From assembly GCA_944989445.1 (NCBI GenBank), contig CALYLW010000560.1, positions 203,308 through 267,307 on the forward strand: DNA of 64,000 bases, read 5' to 3'. The notes below the pieces were generated by a model that saw only the letters and a list, made by a program, of their open reading frames with translations, did not search any database and was not told the DNA's origin. Numbering within the stretch: the stretch's first letter is position 1; each line of letters begins with the position of its first letter. Positions 49,401-60,756 of the stretch are shown here, in pieces. Position numbers and translations under genes: made by a program. The stretch is from Ampullaceana balthica. Lineage: Eukaryota > Mollusca > Gastropoda > Lymnaeidae.

Positions 49401-49869
49401 ACCAAATCAGTTTTAAGAAAAATGTAATACATGTATAATATAGATGCAACTGAAAATGATAGTAAATTCTCTATTTTGAAATTCATCTAGAACAAAAAAA
49501 TTCTGAAAAGAAAAATAGAAAGAAAACACAAGCTTATGAATGAAAATACGCTTTCGGACAAAATGTAGAGTTAGTACGAGCGATAATAATATAGAAACAT
49601 GATCTAGTAAGAGACACCAATAGTAAGAATAGCTTTAAAGAAATGGATATCTAAGAAAGGAATATTTAAGGAGGGGGGGAGAAAAAGAGAGTGAACGAGA
49701 GAGCCATGGACTGAGAGAGAAACCAGAAAACAGATAGAGACATTGAGTTTGAGAGTAAATAGAGGGGGAGAGAAAGAGAAAGTGAGGAAAGGAACAAGTA
49801 CGAAAGTGAGAAAGAGAGAGATATCAAGAAATAGAGAAAAGAGATGTATTTTATCCCGATTCTACTCAC

Positions 49870-49915
49870 ATAGACCAGACAAGACGACCCACTGTAAAAG
49901 GCGCCCGCTGTTCAT
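49870..49915 (-). CDS. Exon 1 (signal peptide) of receptor copy D
   Basis: MNSGRLLQWVVLSGL plus one base, followed by donor GTGAGT, 46 nt as in copy A. Spliced to 48395 it continues LLVATTSLDIRCD. Sequence, length, donor and phase agree with copy A. Confidence 0.75.
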
Positions 49916-50156
49916 TCTGTTCCACGAAAGAAAATATTCAATGATCTAGAAGACAACCAAGTGACGCCTGGACGATAGCTAAAGTAAAGTAAATGTCTGA
50001 GGCGATCTTGTCCACAGTGTCGTTGTAAACTTTGAGTAGCTTATGGCGGAATGAAGCCCATCATTTGTGTAACTGACTTTATTTTGACTGTCTCCGCGCA
50101 TTCTAATGTAACAGTAGCGTGCCTTATTTTTTAACCAGATCCATGGTCAGTGAGAC

Positions 50157-50170
50157 TGACGTCACGTGAC
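50157..50170. promoter_or_regulatory. CRE overlapping an E-box upstream of receptor D
   Basis: TGACGTCACGTGAC, identical to the site at 8007-8020 and at almost the same distance (about 240 bp) from the signal-peptide exon. The flanking 'ccatggtcagtgagac' is conserved as well. Confidence 0.45.
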
Positions 50171-50679
50171 TGCCTCCGAACAATGTCCACCACCAATCGT
50201 CTGCTCATTCACAGCCCACCAATCACCACTCACCCTCAGAGAGAGAGCGTGCACACATGTTGTAACACAGCTCACAGAAAGGCCAGACAGACAATCAGAC
50301 TACATGGTAGGGATATGGTATTACCAAAATGAAGGTCATTGGTGTTACTCTCTAACACTTAGGAGACGTTTTGAACAGATTGCATGTCATGGCAATTATT
50401 TTTGAAAAATAATCTTTTTTAAAAAAATTGGCATTGCGGATTCATTGGAGGAAATCTATTAATAGAAATATCCGAGATATTCCGTAGGACCAATGCCATT
50501 AAGATATAAATGTAATATATCCGAGTATTCCATGAGGACTTATCTCAAATGAACTTTGTCATAAATTCTACTTTGATTTGAGGTTACTAAATGGACTACA
50601 ACAAAACATAAAACTTGTTTGCAACTCTATTTTAAACAAACAAATTTTAAAAACATAAAATATTTTATTTTTATGATTA

Positions 50680-50890
50680 TGTTCTACGCACTCCTTTCTA
50701 AAAGCTCTCAGACTGGGTGGACACGGGAAGAAGTCCCTTGGCGTTGGTTCCTTTGAATCGGTGGCAGCGAAATTGTGGAAGAGTTTTCCCAAAGGTTTAA
50801 AAGAGTGTGACAAGAAAGAGAAATTTTAAGACAAATTTGAAGACTTTATTTGAGAGCGTTCTTGAAAATCAGAGCGCCAAAAATATTCGA
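50680..50890 (+). mobile_element. LINE reverse-transcriptase C-terminal relic
   Basis: The plus strand reads CSTHSFLKALRLGGHGKKSL, GSFESVAAKLWKSFPKGLKE and, after a stop, DKFEDFI. This is the conserved end of a LINE protein (R-SF-AA--LWNSLP--L). The A flank has a more decayed copy at 8680-8840. Confidence 0.65.
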
Positions 50891-51894
50891 GTCTAGTGTG
50901 GATATTGTTAGCGATATAGAATAATTTGATCGGCATCAAATCTTAGCTTTAAAAAAAAATTATGTTACATAATAAGAATGTGTGAATTTTTGGCATGAAA
51001 ATGACAAACGCTTTTTTTAAGTGGTTCGATCATTGAATTATTTAAAATATTCATGTTTGACCTTTATACAAATCTGAGTGTGCCCGGAAATATTGCCCTT
51101 TGTAAGCCAGTGCCGATGATTGCAGACATCAAAGTTTAATGATATATCATTTAATTTGCTATTGCTAGCATAGTATTATTAGTAAAGAACTTGTCAAATC
51201 ACGGCGGAAATCTATTAATAGAATTATATGGCGTTTCCAGTTGGACCAATTTAATTATGATATTAATCAAATATCCGGGGACTCTTTAAGGACCTATTTA
51301 AACAGATCTTTGTTGTTTTGATATTTATGTGAATCAGCTTTTGTACTTGACCAAGGAAAAAGGAAAAATTGCTTACAATTACAACGTCATGATACTACAG
51401 TTGTTTCTTTGTTGTTGTTAAAACGCATTGGTCGTCTATATTTTGACAAAAAAAAATTGAAAAGAACATTACATAATATTATATAACATGTATACTACCG
51501 TTCGTGTAATGGTTGGCACTGGTGCTATTTTATAGCTCAGTAAATTTGACATTTTCTACACTAGATGCCATTTCATTGTGCTGCCCATAGAACGTTTAAT
51601 GCATACACTATTATATGCCGCAATTCATAACAAGTTTTCCGCATTTGCTACTATTTTATACCTTTTTGAATGTGATTTATTGGTAACCGTAATACCGTTT
51701 CATAACCGATGTTGTCCCTCTGCCCATCAGCATCACTTTCACTGCTTTCACACGGACACTGATGACATCTGCATCTCTGAATTTACAGTATGTCTCTTGA
51801 TCTCATCACTTGACCTCTGGCTCTTATAGCAAGGGAAACTACAAAACACAAAATTTCCCTAAATTCCGCCAATGTTTTCAAAACCTGTCACCAA

Positions 51895-52140
51895 AGTAAA
51901 ATAAAAAGCGGCTTGTGTTAGAGACCACACACGGTGACGTTGCTGTAGCGCTAATAATCCCGACCTTTTCCATTTGTCTATACACATGTCGGTCGTGTGG
52001 CGTTGTCTTCACAGTTTCTTCTGGCTCTAGCCGTTATACACGGCAGTCGGTAAAATAACCCAAGCTAAATGACTTGTGATGTAACGGTGGAGATCTGTTA
52101 ATGGAATATCCGGATATTCAGTTGGATCAATTTTTTTATG
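51895..52140. promoter_or_regulatory. Strongly conserved non-coding block upstream of receptor D
   Basis: Counterpart of 11515-11775, with the near-perfect core (catttgtctatacacatg...ggcgttgtcttcacag...). About 2 kb upstream of the signal-peptide exon. A/D homology ends within 50 bp beyond it. Confidence 0.4.
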
Positions 52141-52199
52141 GTAAGAATCGAATAACCGCGACTTATATTTTTGTAAATATCTTACAAAATCGTTGATAA

Positions 52200-53483
52200 T
52201 GCTACGTCGACTGAAAAAAAATAATCATATTACTGTACTGGACAGACACACAAAATATTAAAAACTCGATTACATCTTTATTATGTCCAAAAGAAAAGTC
52301 ATTTCCAAACGTATGGTTACTTCAATACTTTGGTGAATTAAATTGCTCTACATCTACAAGAACCTTGCCTGCCTTGCCTACCTTATAATACCTTGTCCAC
52401 ATCACAGAAGGTAGTTTGGTACACTTAACACGGCGCATGACGGCTGTTGGACATGCGCAGTCCTTTCAGCTTGCCGAAGCAACTACCGTGGAAGTTGGGT
52501 CCCTCTACTTGCCGATAAAAGTTTCCGACGTCGTGCTTCCCATCAGTCTTGTTTGATAGCAACTGTTCATCTGCAATACGTCAACTCATGTGTTTACAGT
52601 TGACCTTCCCATTTTTCACCTGGAGCAAACTATTAACAGTTTGAGAACTACATCATTACTCAGCCTTACATTTGTCTCTACCATTAGGCTTTTTTTTTCT
52701 TGCTTTTTTTCCGGCTGTCTGTTAACTTAAGTACATACATACTTAGTTATATTTACCGGTCAGAAAACTTTCAACTTCTTGGAAAATAACCTCCAAAAAT
52801 TATGACGCAGGGAACTTCCGTAGAAACTGTCGTCTGCTGTAAATGTTCTACACTGAATCTACACCATCTTGACCTCAGTCTTTTCTTTGTTGATCATTAT
52901 CGCATAATGAAAACATTTGCCGTGATTTTTTAAATTGTTTTTTTACAAAGATTTTGATTGCGGGTTAATTTTCTGTAGCAACATACCATAATTTGTTAAC
53001 TCAAAAAATAGTGTGTGTATCACGCCCAATATTCCACTTAGACTCGTTGGTCCATGTGCTAATAACAAACTCTTGTGCAAAGTTTCAAAACACCCATTCT
53101 TGTGCAGAATTGTATATCCCACAAACTCAGACATTATATTTTGCTGCGCGGTAGTTCTAAAGAGCTGCGTGACTTCGGTCAGATACCTGCGCGGCGGCGC
53201 AACTTATAGGGAACATATCTGTCTCTTCCGTCTTTTCGTCGTCGGGAAACAGAAGATGTTATTGTGTTGCTTGAAGTCGTATTATATTTTATTGTGGAGT
53301 AGACCCTAATGTTTTATTTACAAGCCATGTAGCCACGTTTTGTTGAACACTAGGAGTCTCAAACTACTCGATTGCTCCCAGCGGGACTATTATTTTAAAA
53401 CCCGCTACTTGAAGTTAATTGTTCATCCTGCGAGCGCCTTTCTCTCATCCTTACGTCATAATTTGTTTTCAAATTAAATCAAA
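52200..53483. other. Spacer with no recognised gene
   Basis: A minus-strand stretch at 53134-52943 (MSEFVGYTILHKNG) vaguely recalls hAT transposase but is too weak to call. No other coding signal. Confidence 0.4.
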
Positions 53484-53627
53484 TGTAATATGACTAAAAA
53501 CGTGGGCGGGCGCTTTTTAGGCGTTTGGCTAAAATGATTAGGGTTTACAAATGACGAGTATGAAAATGAGTGAATTGAATTAGTTAAGCCTGAGAAGCGC
53601 CCACCCCACGTTTTTAGTCATATTACA
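53484..53627. mobile_element. MITE with ~38-bp inverted repeats (144 bp)
   Basis: TGTAATATGACTAAAAACGT at the left is matched by its reverse complement at the right. Homology continues into GGGCGCTT(T/C)T(T/C)AGGC. The interior is 'ttggctaaaatgattagggtttac' with no protein. The target-site duplication is unclear. Confidence 0.75.
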
Positions 53628-53639
53628 TCATAGCACCCA

Positions 53640-54629
53640 TTTTCAACTATAAATTTTTAAATTTTATTTTCTTCTTTTTAGTCCGCTTATAAAAACGTGG
53701 TTTTTAAACATCTTTTTTTTTACTTCTATTTACCAGCCAGATAATTTCAGATTTAACGCAAGTCTCAAAACTTATTTGTTCAAGGACGCATCAAATATCA
53801 TGACTCAATGTTGACATCTCCTCAACATGTTATCTTTGAATATCGTGTAAACCAATAATCAGATGACACGGTGGCCGATATGAATTATTATACCAATCAA
53901 CAAAAGCAGTAGTTTATATTTATTTTGGAACTTGGCCAAAAATTCCGAATGCATGAAACATAAAATCTTGTTTTATATGAAGATTGCTGTTGTTTATTTT
54001 TTGTTTTAAATTCAAGTCTTGTAATTTGTATCTATTGTATGCCGCTATCCCTTGCCCCAGAATTAAACGTTGTCTCTTTTTATCCCAGTAAATTATCTCT
54101 CTATAGATATCATTCAGGTTGTTCCTAGCTATTCTCTGCCAAGGTATCTCCAATATTCCTAATTAAGCGAGTAATTAACGTATACAGGGACCGCCGTGAT
54201 ATCTATCTAAGGTTTTACTGTTTATTAACATGGCTTAACCGAGGAACATCTTATGAGATGATTAGGTCATCGATATTTATATGATTAAATTACTAAATAA
54301 AAAATGCAAGTAAATATTTATTTACTGCATTTTGTAATTTATTTTTTTAGATTTCGTTAACTTTGTTGTAATGAAGTTCATCCATACAAAAGACAATACT
54401 ATTTTGTAAACAACCAACGAGAGAACAAACAAATATGTGGTGTTCTTCAATTATGTAGTCTGTTTATTTCATAAATTTCGTCAAAAATTTCTTATTACAT
54501 TGAATTAACAATTGTTTCTCTGAAATTGGCCTTCGAGCTGGTTTAACGGTAAACTGACCCGTGAAAAACGAGATACTTGTGGGCCTCATGAAATATATTG
54601 TTAATTAAGCTACCATCTCCACCAAGCTC
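53640..54629. other. AT-rich spacer, nothing recognised
   Basis: No credible coding frame. The stretch at 54153-53920 on the minus strand is open but motif-free. Confidence 0.45.
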
Positions 54630-54639
54630 GTACCACAGA

Positions 54640-55090
54640 TGGTTCTTATTTCATCAACTTTTTATTTCATCAAGTTTATATTTCATCAAGTTCTTAATTC
54701 ATCAATTTTTTTTCTTCATTAAGTTCTTATTTCATCATTTTTTTTATTTCATCAAATCTTTACTTCATCAAGCCCTGACCTCATCAAGTCTTTACTTCGT
54801 CAAGTCATGTCTTCATCAAGTCTTTATTTCATCAAGTCGTATGTCTTCATCAAGTCTTTATTTCATCAAGTCGTATGTCTTCGTCAAGTCTTTACTTCAT
54901 CAAGTCTTTACTTCATCAAGTCCTGTCTTCATCAAGTCCTGCCTTCATCAAGTCCTGCCTTCATCAAGTCTTTACTTCATCAAGTCCTGTCTTCATCAAG
55001 TCCTGCCTTCATCAAGTCTTTAGTTCATGTATGTCTGGCTTCACCGAGTCCTTATTTCATCAAGTCATTACTTCATCCAGACTTCACTCG
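54640..55090 (+). repeat. Degenerate TTCATCAAGTC minisatellite
   Basis: About 25-30 units of a 15-18-bp motif (CTTCATCAAGTCTTTA or CTTCATCAAGTCCTG) extend over 450 bp. Early units vary more than later ones. Ser/Phe/His-rich open frames through it come from the repeat. Confidence 0.9.
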
Positions 55091-55099
55091 ACAAAGCCT

Positions 55100-56002
55100 C
55101 AGATTTACTATGATTTCCATTTGTCAATCCTTTTAGCGTTTAGAATACTTCATATGTCTTTGGGTAACCCATTATTGTCCAATTTAATAACCCCTTGCGG
55201 GTTCAACATTACTCTAATAAATATTTACAACTAGATACCAGTAAAATATCAACAATATTAATGTTTTTGTCGGTATTTTTGGCTCTTCGTTGAAAAATTA
55301 ACACTTAAATTATACTTTATTCTAACCGCTACATTTCCAAGTAAGTTTTGCAATATTTTGAATTAATAATCCTCAAATGAATGGCAATAATATTCGAATG
55401 TAAAAGTGCTTTCTGGTTCAAGATTGTCGCAAAACTGGCATGATAGTAAACTATTATGGCTTCTTACCTTTCGCCTGATCTCTCAAATTATGTTAAATAT
55501 TATTCAAAGAGGAAAAAGAAAATTGGGCAATTATTTTAATGGGTCAACAAGGACTATCGATGCATCATGTAGACAAATGTGTGTTGTCCCCCCCCCCTTA
55601 CAATTAAGCGTCTGCCTTTTCTTCTCAAAGTCTGCCACTAACGAGAGATGCTGTATTAAAAGTAACCTACTTAGCTGTATAATTAACCGACTCTCAGAGC
55701 TGTGAAAAATGGGATTAGAGTTAATACATACATTCAAACGACCTGGTCTGTGAATACCTCTATTTTACATCGTGAGTTACCGGCATAAGTCATTAGTTGG
55801 ACGAAGCATGTGGATAATTAATAACCTGGCAAATAACACATGGCGAGGTTGGTAACTCGGTACGATAAAAAACCACCTGCATTTATCTAATTATCCCATG
55901 TCATGTGAGTTGCTATGATATCGCGTCGACACCATGGCAACGAAGTACAAACACTCGCTATTGGGTTAGAGAGTCGAGGTTGATTGGACCGTGGTTTACG
56001 AG
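55100..56002. other. Upstream region of the intronless receptor
   Basis: No gene recognised. GC content rises towards 56 kb. An in-frame TAG at 55967-55969 precedes the chosen start of the receptor. Confidence 0.45.
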
Positions 56003-57019
56003 ATGGACTTGGTGAGTGGTGAACTGCTGGACGCCTTCCTCCGCTTCACGAGCGTCTACCTCTACGCCGCGCTGGGAATCATGGGGCTTGTCTTCAACTG
56101 CGTCAACGCCGCCGTGTTCGCGCGACTGGGCCTTTCGGACACCACCAACATCTCACTGCTGGCGCTGGCCGTGGCGGACATGGGCGTCTCCCTGACCATG
56201 ATCGGGTACAGCGTCATGAACAACCCTTTGGTCGCAAGCGTCGCGCCGCTGGAGCTGTCGGACGCCGTGAATTATTCCGTGCACGGCGCGGTCCACGTGT
56301 TGTGCTGCCGCATCGCCGGTTGTCTAACGGCCTTCGTCAGCCTCGAGAGATTCGTCTGTGTGACGTGGCCCTTGCACGTGAAATCCATCGTCACCCCTGG
56401 TAGAACCAAACTCGTTGTCGTCGGCGTGTACACGTTCATGTTTGCCTGCACCGTTCCCACGTTCGTCGCTAATCAGATCGGTCAGCGGTTCGATCCCCGG
56501 CTCAACCTGACCAAGTATCTGATCTTGTCCCCCGACTCCGATCAGCTTGAGAATTTCACGTTTACGGTCAACGTCACGGTCCAGATGACCTCGTTCGCTG
56601 TCGTCATAGCATCCACGCTGGGGTTGATGAGGTCGCTGACCAGTGTCGCCCGGTGGCGGTCTTCAAGCGCGTCATCAGTGTCCAAGCTGCCTCGTGCGTC
56701 CGGCCGAGACCAGCGGCTGATCAAGATGGTCGTGCTGATATCGGCGGTCTTCATCGCCTGCTCGGTGTCCACGGTTGTCGGGAACCTGGTGATGATCTTC
56801 GAGAAGGACTTCAGCGTCAGGGGGAGCCACAGGAACCTGTTCGTGCTCACGTGCGGCGTCTTCTTCATCCTGGACTCCGTCAACTCCATGGTGAACATCT
56901 TCATCTACTTGAAGATGAGTTCAAAGTTTAGGGAACGCATCTTCCGGCTACGGAAAAAAGAAAGTAGGAATGTGAAATGCGTAGAAAAGAGCCCAACAAA
57001 ATGCACGAAACAATATTAG
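56003..57019 (+). CDS. Intronless rhodopsin-family GPCR, gastropod chemosensory-receptor-like
   Basis: An intact 338-residue single-exon receptor. I chose ATG 56003 (context gagATGg) because it is the first ATG after an in-frame stop at 55967. Seven hydrophobic segments fall near residues 17-42, 50-70, 92-118, 134-155, 190-212, 240-262 and 275-298. Class A marks are LALAVADMG in TM2, LERFVCVTWPLH after TM3 (ERF instead of DRY) and SVNSMVNIFIYLKMSSKFRE at TM7. That last segment has VNIFIY in place of NPxxY and a basic tail typical of mollusc chemosensory and peptide-receptor-like GPCRs. There are putative N-glycosylation sites (NLT, NFT, NVT) in the second extracellular loop. GC content is far above the surroundings. 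A ligand cannot be inferred. Alternatives are FMRFamide- or other peptide-receptor relatives. Confidence 0.85.
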   Translation: MDLVSGELLDAFLRFTSVYLYAALGIMGLVFNCVNAAVFARLGLSDTTNISLLALAVADMGVSLTMIGYSVMNNPLVASVAPLELSDAVNYSVHGAVHVLCCRIAGCLTAFVSLERFVCVTWPLHVKSIVTPGRTKLVVVGVYTFMFACTVPTFVANQIGQRFDPRLNLTKYLILSPDSDQLENFTFTVNVTVQMTSFAVVIASTLGLMRSLTSVARWRSSSASSVSKLPRASGRDQRLIKMVVLISAVFIACSVSTVVGNLVMIFEKDFSVRGSHRNLFVLTCGVFFILDSVNSMVNIFIYLKMSSKFRERIFRLRKKESRNVKCVEKSPTKCTKQY

Positions 57020-57063
57020 ACTTGGTATGAGTGCGATGGTTCGGTCTCATTTGTGAAGGGATA

Positions 57064-57069
57064 AATAAA
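57064..57069 (+). promoter_or_regulatory. Polyadenylation signal AATAAA
   Basis: AATAAA lies 45 nt after the stop codon of the intronless receptor, suggesting a short 3' UTR. Confidence 0.55.
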
Positions 57070-57222
57070 TTGTTGTAAAGGTCCTAACAGAAGCTCCATT
57101 GTCAATTTATGCTCTTTTCATGGGTTTTTTATTTCTTCTTTATGCTTTCGCCATTACAAAAATTTTAAAACAAAATGATCTTTTTGTTGTGTTGCGCGAG
57201 ATGAGTTTATGACAATACAGAA

Positions 57223-57318
57223 ACTCGGTGCACACGCAGTTATCAAAGTTGAAACAATTATTGCATCACTCGGTGCACACGCAGTTATCAAAGTTGAAAC
57301 AATTATTGCACCACTCGG
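57223..57318. repeat. 45-bp tandem duplication
   Basis: ACTCGGTGCACACGCAGTTA begins at 57223 and again at 57268. A third partial unit follows. Confidence 0.9.
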
Positions 57319-57730
57319 CGCGACGTTGGAAGATTTGAAATTAAAACACGAAATAAAAATTACGAAAACTGGCATGTGTTATAATGATCAGCCTTACATC
57401 TTCGTCTAATATGAGATCCAATGTGAAATCTGAAGACTGTTTAATTTAATACACGTACTTGGTTGCTACACGAATGTTTGAAGTAATTAACGAACATTGT
57501 TTTCTTTCGTTTGTCTTTCACATAATTTTTGAAGTGGAAGTAATAAGACTTAATTCATAGCTCAGCGATGACAGATCATCTTCCATGGCCAGAGACGAGG
57601 TCAGAAATAATTCCATGAAATAGTCATGTAGTTAAAAAACCGGGTGCCATTTAAATCTAAGAGATGACCTACCCTCATCAAAGTTGACTTAAAGGACAAA
57701 AAACCACGACTTTAATTAATACAGGCCTTA

Positions 57731-57798
57731 CTTTATTTGGACATTGGCTTTATTTGGACATTGGCTTTATTTGGACATTGGCTTTATTTGGACATTGG
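57731..57798. repeat. 17-bp tandem repeat, 4 exact units
   Basis: CTTTATTTGGACATTGG occurs four times without a mismatch. Confidence 0.95.
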
Positions 57799-57847
57799 AG
57801 GCCAGTTCTAGTTGGAAGTTCGACGAGCATTTCTCAGTAATAAAACC

Positions 57848-57935
57848 AGATCAAAGGTGGCCAAACCACGGGCCGCGAGCATCATGCGGCCCTTCTGTGC
57901 TCACATTGGGGCTCGCGAACAATTTATGTAATTAA
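57848..57935 (+). mobile_element. hAT-like terminal fragment
   Basis: CAAAGGTGGCCAAACCACGG plus GCCGCGAGC and GCTCGCGAACAATT match the ends of the hAT elements at 10368-11394 and 59312-59496. No second terminus or target-site duplication was found for this copy. Confidence 0.5.
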
Positions 57936-57939
57936 ATTT

Positions 57940-59300
57940 TTTACTTGAAATATAACAAATAAATGAATTTTTAAAAAAATCTTGACCGAAACAAAGGTGT
58001 TAAAAATAATTTGGGTTGATCTGCATTAAGTAAAATCAAGCTTGTTGATTTAAAGTCTGGAGTGTGCAAGTTAAGCCATTTTTTGGTATTTGACTCGTGC
58101 TTAACGACCTTATACTGACAAAACTTTGCCCCCGCAAATACTTGGCTAACTACTATACTTAAAGAAACATGCTAGTTTAAAGACGTCTAGGCAGTATGAT
58201 TACAATTAATGTATACTAACAAAAGGCAAAGCCCTCATTAACTCAATGACTCCACTCGTCACCAATTCTCCTACTTCTAGTGTATGTAGAAGCGTGTAAC
58301 TATGGGAAGTAGTGGGGTACACTCACAATGATGGTTATTGGTCCAACAAAGATTTAAATTACCACTCATTGGGGGGCCATGGGCACACCTAAAATGTTGT
58401 TTTTTCTAATATAAACTATATAAAAATTAGTTTATACTTTAGCTACTGTTTAAATTGACGGATCTTGACAAAAAAAACGTTATGACCCATATTAAAATAC
58501 TTTAGGGCTATAAACTCCTAATTTTCATTTCTTTTTTTAAAAAAAACAACATTTAACTCTTTATTACCCATTCGATTTTATACGTTTTGACCAATGTTGA
58601 CAAATATATCCACCATGATCCAGATTGAAATCAACGGTTGCTTAGAAGTTTACATCTTCCACCGATAGGGCTACGGGGGACCCACAATGTCATTTTTTTC
58701 TTATACAAACTGTATAAGAAATAACAAAAATAGTAGTCATTGATTGCCATGAAACTTAGAAATTCGTTGAGTATAACTCCTGTCAAGTGTTCTGGCTACA
58801 ATGAATGTTACTTGATCAAACTTAGTGCATACGATTTTGATGGCTCATATTTAGAAACCATAGTGCATTGAAACCATGATGTTCAAAAGTTAACGAAGTT
58901 TAATTTTAAAATTCTACGCATCACGTTTTCAACCGTCGGCAATGTTCGCCATGTTAAAAAAAACTTTCTTATTTACGGATTCCCTGCTCTAACCGCAACC
59001 AATGAACGTACTTATTTTGGGTGGTATGAAGCAAATGTCGGTCGTCATATTAAACTTTTCCAACGGTCTTTATTACTTATGGTCGGGTCTTCCAGAAAAT
59101 GGTATGAGGGTAACAAATTATAATAAAAGCAAATAAATAATTGCATATAGCAGTGCTTAAAAAAGAGAACATGTGAATTAATATGTAATAATCCAGATCA
59201 CCAATCTAGAAAATGTCAACAAAAAAAATCACTAACGTCTACATACAAATCAGTGAAAAATGTGTTTCACATTGGTCTTTGGTTTACTCTTGATTTGTGT
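57940..59300. other. Spacer with no recognised gene
   Basis: About 1.4 kb without credible open frames or repeats I can identify. Confidence 0.45.
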
Positions 59301-59311
59301 ATTATCTAAAA

Positions 59312-59496
59312 CAACGGTGGCCTAACCGCACACCCGCAAGCCCCACGTGGCTCTTCTGTTTTCAAATTGCGGCCGCGTACAAGTTATGAAATTGAAAGAC
59401 AGCTTTAATGACCCATTGTGCTTCAAGGCGGCTCTAAAAAAAATATTTTTTAAAATGGCTCTCAGTTACTACAGGTCTGGCCAGTGGCCACCCCTG
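59312..59496. mobile_element. Non-autonomous hAT element (185 bp)
   Basis: CAACGGTGGCC at the left and GGCCACCCCTG at the right are flanked by a perfect 8-bp duplication atctaaaa (59304-59311 and 59497-59504). It carries the same GCCGC-rich subterminal sequence as the larger hAT at 10.4 kb. Confidence 0.85.
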
Positions 59497-59504
59497 ATCT
59501 AAAA

Positions 59505-60165
59505 TATTCCAGAAAAAAAAACAACTTTGATTTCATTTGCGTTACGCCGCCATTAATTATAACAGATATAGATGTTTAAAAATATTAAAGTTTGATCCCA
59601 TTATTTTACTGACTGATACTCGGTATGGTAGACCTCCTGGGATAGAATGAGTCCCCACCGGAGCCTCTATCTAAGCTTAAATGAATGATGGTTTTAGTTA
59701 TTGCATTTATTTGGAAAATCTACGCCAAAGAATTAGTAGTTACACGTTTCTATAATGTATATGTGTGTGTTTAGGGGGGGGGGTAATAATTTAAAATTGA
59801 AATTTTGAAAAAAAAATACGTTTGGTCGAAGCTATTTATCGGAAAACAACTGAAGATGCAGATTAACTGTAAAGACAAAGACAGAAAAATTCGGGGGGGG
59901 GGCAGAAACCCCGCAATTATACAGAATTAAGACAAACCTTATAGTTTTGAACAATTCTTTGAAAAACCTTTGAAATGATATACGATTCAAGCTTTAATTA
60001 TATCATAATTTTCTGAATTGCATGAGAAAGTACCTACTAGATATGGATATTTGTGTTATTTTGACATTGTGCATTCATAAAAAAAATTAAGTTGAGAGGG
60101 GGTGGGCTTTTTTTAATAAAAAGAAGGGATTTTTTTTTAAATCTCGAAGTAAAGTAGCGTTTTTC
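59505..60165. other. Spacer with poly-G runs
   Basis: Runs of 9 G at 59776-59784 and near 59894, and A/T-rich remainder. No gene. Confidence 0.5.
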
Positions 60166-60444
60166 TATCTTATCTAATCTTATCAACACATACGCTCCTT
60201 CTATGCAGAAGATAATTGCGTCCACAGACCATGACAGATGATCTGTTGACAAGTGATGCAGCGTTCACATACCACGGCTATGTGGGTGCCACGCATTAAC
60301 CAGCCGCCTAACTAGTCTTAGGTAACCATTCGGAGATAGGTGACTCTGGGACGCCCCGGTAACAAAGCCTTGCCTTCACATGGATTCGAACTCGTGACCA
60401 TCGGTACGCCAGTCGAGCGCGCTGCCACTCGACCACCGCGTCCC
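60166..60444 (-). mobile_element. tRNA-derived SINE (family 1), inverted copy
   Basis: On the minus strand it starts GGGACGCGGTGGTCGAGTGG and has a B box GGTC(A)CGAGTTCGAATCC. The usual body follows, and it ends GGACGCAATTATCTTCTGCA with GATAAGATTAGATAAG. Confidence 0.9.
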
Positions 60445-60756
60445 GAGGGGCATTTCATAAAATTCATGCATCGACATGACGTTATTTGTGCAATAACACT
60501 GGTCTACAAGAAAACAAAACTGTAAGTAAAACATTATGAATTTCTTAAAGATTGTTAAAAATGATAAACTTTGATGTGCTTCGTTTGTGTGTATCACGTC
60601 CGTTTTTTTTTAGAAAACCTCAAAAAAATTTTTTACATGGTTTATTCTTATATATATAAGAAAAGCATATATGAAAAGTATGCCATTTGGTGTGCCTTTA
60701 ATTTGGCGTGAGCCTTCAAGTCATGTGACAGACTGCTATTTTCGCATGACGAATGT

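Larger units (their letters stand above)
44680..49915 (-). pseudogene. GRL101-like receptor copy D, one stop and two frameshifts
   Basis: Exon 1 is 49915-49870. The intron is 1,474 bp and contains a SINE. Exon 2 starts at 48395 after AATTTCAG. It encodes the von Willebrand A-like domain (LLLLVDVHHN, DVCLMDPF, VIVAISSRHG), the lectin-like domain and LDLa modules (CPDNSDEQGC, CPYGEDE, CPFGDDESYC). Leucine-rich repeats and a complete 7TM follow (RSLLWLVAGVSLAGN, LDRY, CWFP, NPMIY). Lesions are TAG at 47608-47610 in the lectin-like domain, an 8-A run (45957-45964) shifting the frame in the leucine-rich repeats, and a second shift near 45902-45910. An AATAAA signal (44676-44681) overlaps the stop codon. 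It is the best-preserved A/D-type copy. Its 7TM alone is open for over 340 codons. Confidence 0.85.

Noticed and set aside
49666..49869. Ser/Leu-rich open frame adjoining exon 1 of receptor D (and 7402-7755 at copy A)
   Set aside because: It is purine-rich intron sequence read through; the conserved GTGAGT donor ends the exon first.
52943..53134. Possible hAT transposase fragment (MSEFVGYTILHKNG)
   Set aside because: Similarity to the 39.4-kb hAT remnant covers only a handful of residues and there are no termini.
54598..55234. Ser/Phe-rich open frames
   Set aside because: Product of the TTCATCAAGTC minisatellite.
56272..56931. Antisense and alternative-frame open stretches inside the intronless receptor
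   Set aside because: Shadows caused by the high GC content of the real gene.
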